Shown: positions 5,117 to 5,443 of the stretch, piece after piece
Layout of the letters: each line of letters starts with the position of its first letter
Position numbering within the stretch: position 1 is the stretch's first letter
Assembly: GCA_021808665.1 (NCBI GenBank)
Contig: JAKBBA010000199.1
Coordinates: forward strand, 1-5,443
Length of the DNA stretch: 5,443 bases
Direction of reading: 5' to 3'
DNA from: Actinomycetes bacterium
GTDB taxonomy: Bacteria; Actinomycetota; Acidimicrobiia; Acidimicrobiales; Palsa-688
The notes under the pieces: model-generated
What the model saw: the letters and a program-made list of their open reading frames with translations, nothing else
Database searches by the model: none
Told to the model about the DNA's origin: nothing
Translations under genes and position numbers: made by a program

Positions 5117-5443
5117 TCAGCGTCGTGCTGGCGGCCCGGGGAGGGTCTGGTGCGCCCAGGTGAAGAATCGGGCGGTGCTGTAGAGCGCTCGGCTGGTGAA
5201 GTCCTCGAGCGCCTCGTCGGTGGCGACACATGCTTTGAAAAGTTCTGTGATGGCCCATAGGCGCCCCTCTGGCTTGCTCGGGTGGAAGTTGAGGACCGTC
5301 TTGGGTTGGCGGAAGCGGCAATTCCAGGTGTTGAGATGGGCAAGGGTCACGGGCCAGTCATCGCGAGGAACGGGCGTGGTGGCCTCGGCGCGCACGCACA
5401 AGATGTTGCGTTGCTCGCCTTCGAGGCTGATAAGGAGGCAGAT
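5117..5443 (-). CDS. YbjN domain-containing protein, 5' end beyond the window
   Basis: The minus-strand frame is open from the window edge to a TGA at 5117-5119, giving the last 108 residues of a longer protein. The pattern fits the YbjN / type III secretion chaperone-like fold. A first strand region (ICLLISLEGEQRNILCVRAE) is followed by VTLAHLNTWNCRFRQPKTVL, which corresponds to the family's helix and strand 'N-x-WN-x5-PK-x-Y/V'. A long C-terminal helix (LEDFTSRALYSTARFFTWAH) ends the fold. YbjN-fold proteins are small cytosolic proteins, mostly of unknown function; some resemble secretion chaperones or bind partners in stress responses. An internal TTG at 5399-5401 is unlikely to be the start because the domain continues upstream of it. 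There is no evident functional tie to the arrays next door. Confidence 0.68.
   Translation of the reverse strand: MCLLISLEGEQRNILCVRAEATTPVPRDDWPVTLAHLNTWNCRFRQPKTVLNFHPSKPEGRLWAITELFKACVATDEALEDFTSRALYSTARFFTWAHQTLPGPPARR

Overview
The window is GC-rich, mostly non-coding mobile or accessory DNA, and probably comes from an actinobacterium. The hints are the high GC, frequent GTG starts, hairpins without T-tracts, a YbjN-domain gene and an actinobacterial-looking tRNA-Ile fragment. This is a family-level guess; nothing here fixes the genus.

Layout from left to right: (1) 24-1643 is a complete IS66-type insertion sequence on the minus strand, with 18-bp terminal inverted repeats that match at 17 positions and one full transposase gene. 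(2) Immediately beyond its right end, 1644-2092 is the in-frame remainder of a plus-strand HEPN-domain gene that has lost its start. (3) Convergent with it, 2199-3317 (minus) encodes an intact protein with a C-terminal TIR domain of the CAP12/Pycsar-effector type, a likely NAD-consuming anti-phage effector. (4) 3511-3746 is non-coding but structured. It holds the 3' half of a tRNA-Ile(GAT) gene, flanked on both sides by paired GTGGTGCA direct repeats and on one side by a 10-bp-phased TGACC triplet, which is the architecture of a tyrosine-integrase attachment site. (5) 3982-4016 is a second, orphan IS66-type end. (6) 4023-4851 contains about ten copies of a degenerate direct repeat of about 37 nt, separated mostly by 30-35 nt of unique sequence, in two clusters. 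Each cluster is followed by a related sequence of about 195 nt. Read on the minus strand this is leader, then repeats ending in GAATTGAAAC, then increasingly decayed distal repeats: two small, decaying CRISPR-like arrays sharing a duplicated leader. No cas gene is visible. (7) 5117-5443 (minus) is the 3' part of a YbjN-domain gene that runs off the window.

Taken together this looks like a defence-rich, repeatedly invaded integration region: a TIR effector, a HEPN remnant, CRISPR-like arrays, an att site and IS ends. The most unusual parts are the two leader-linked degenerate arrays without cas genes, the attP-like site with arm repeats on both sides, and the TIR protein with a distinctive N-terminal domain and no cyclase neighbour.
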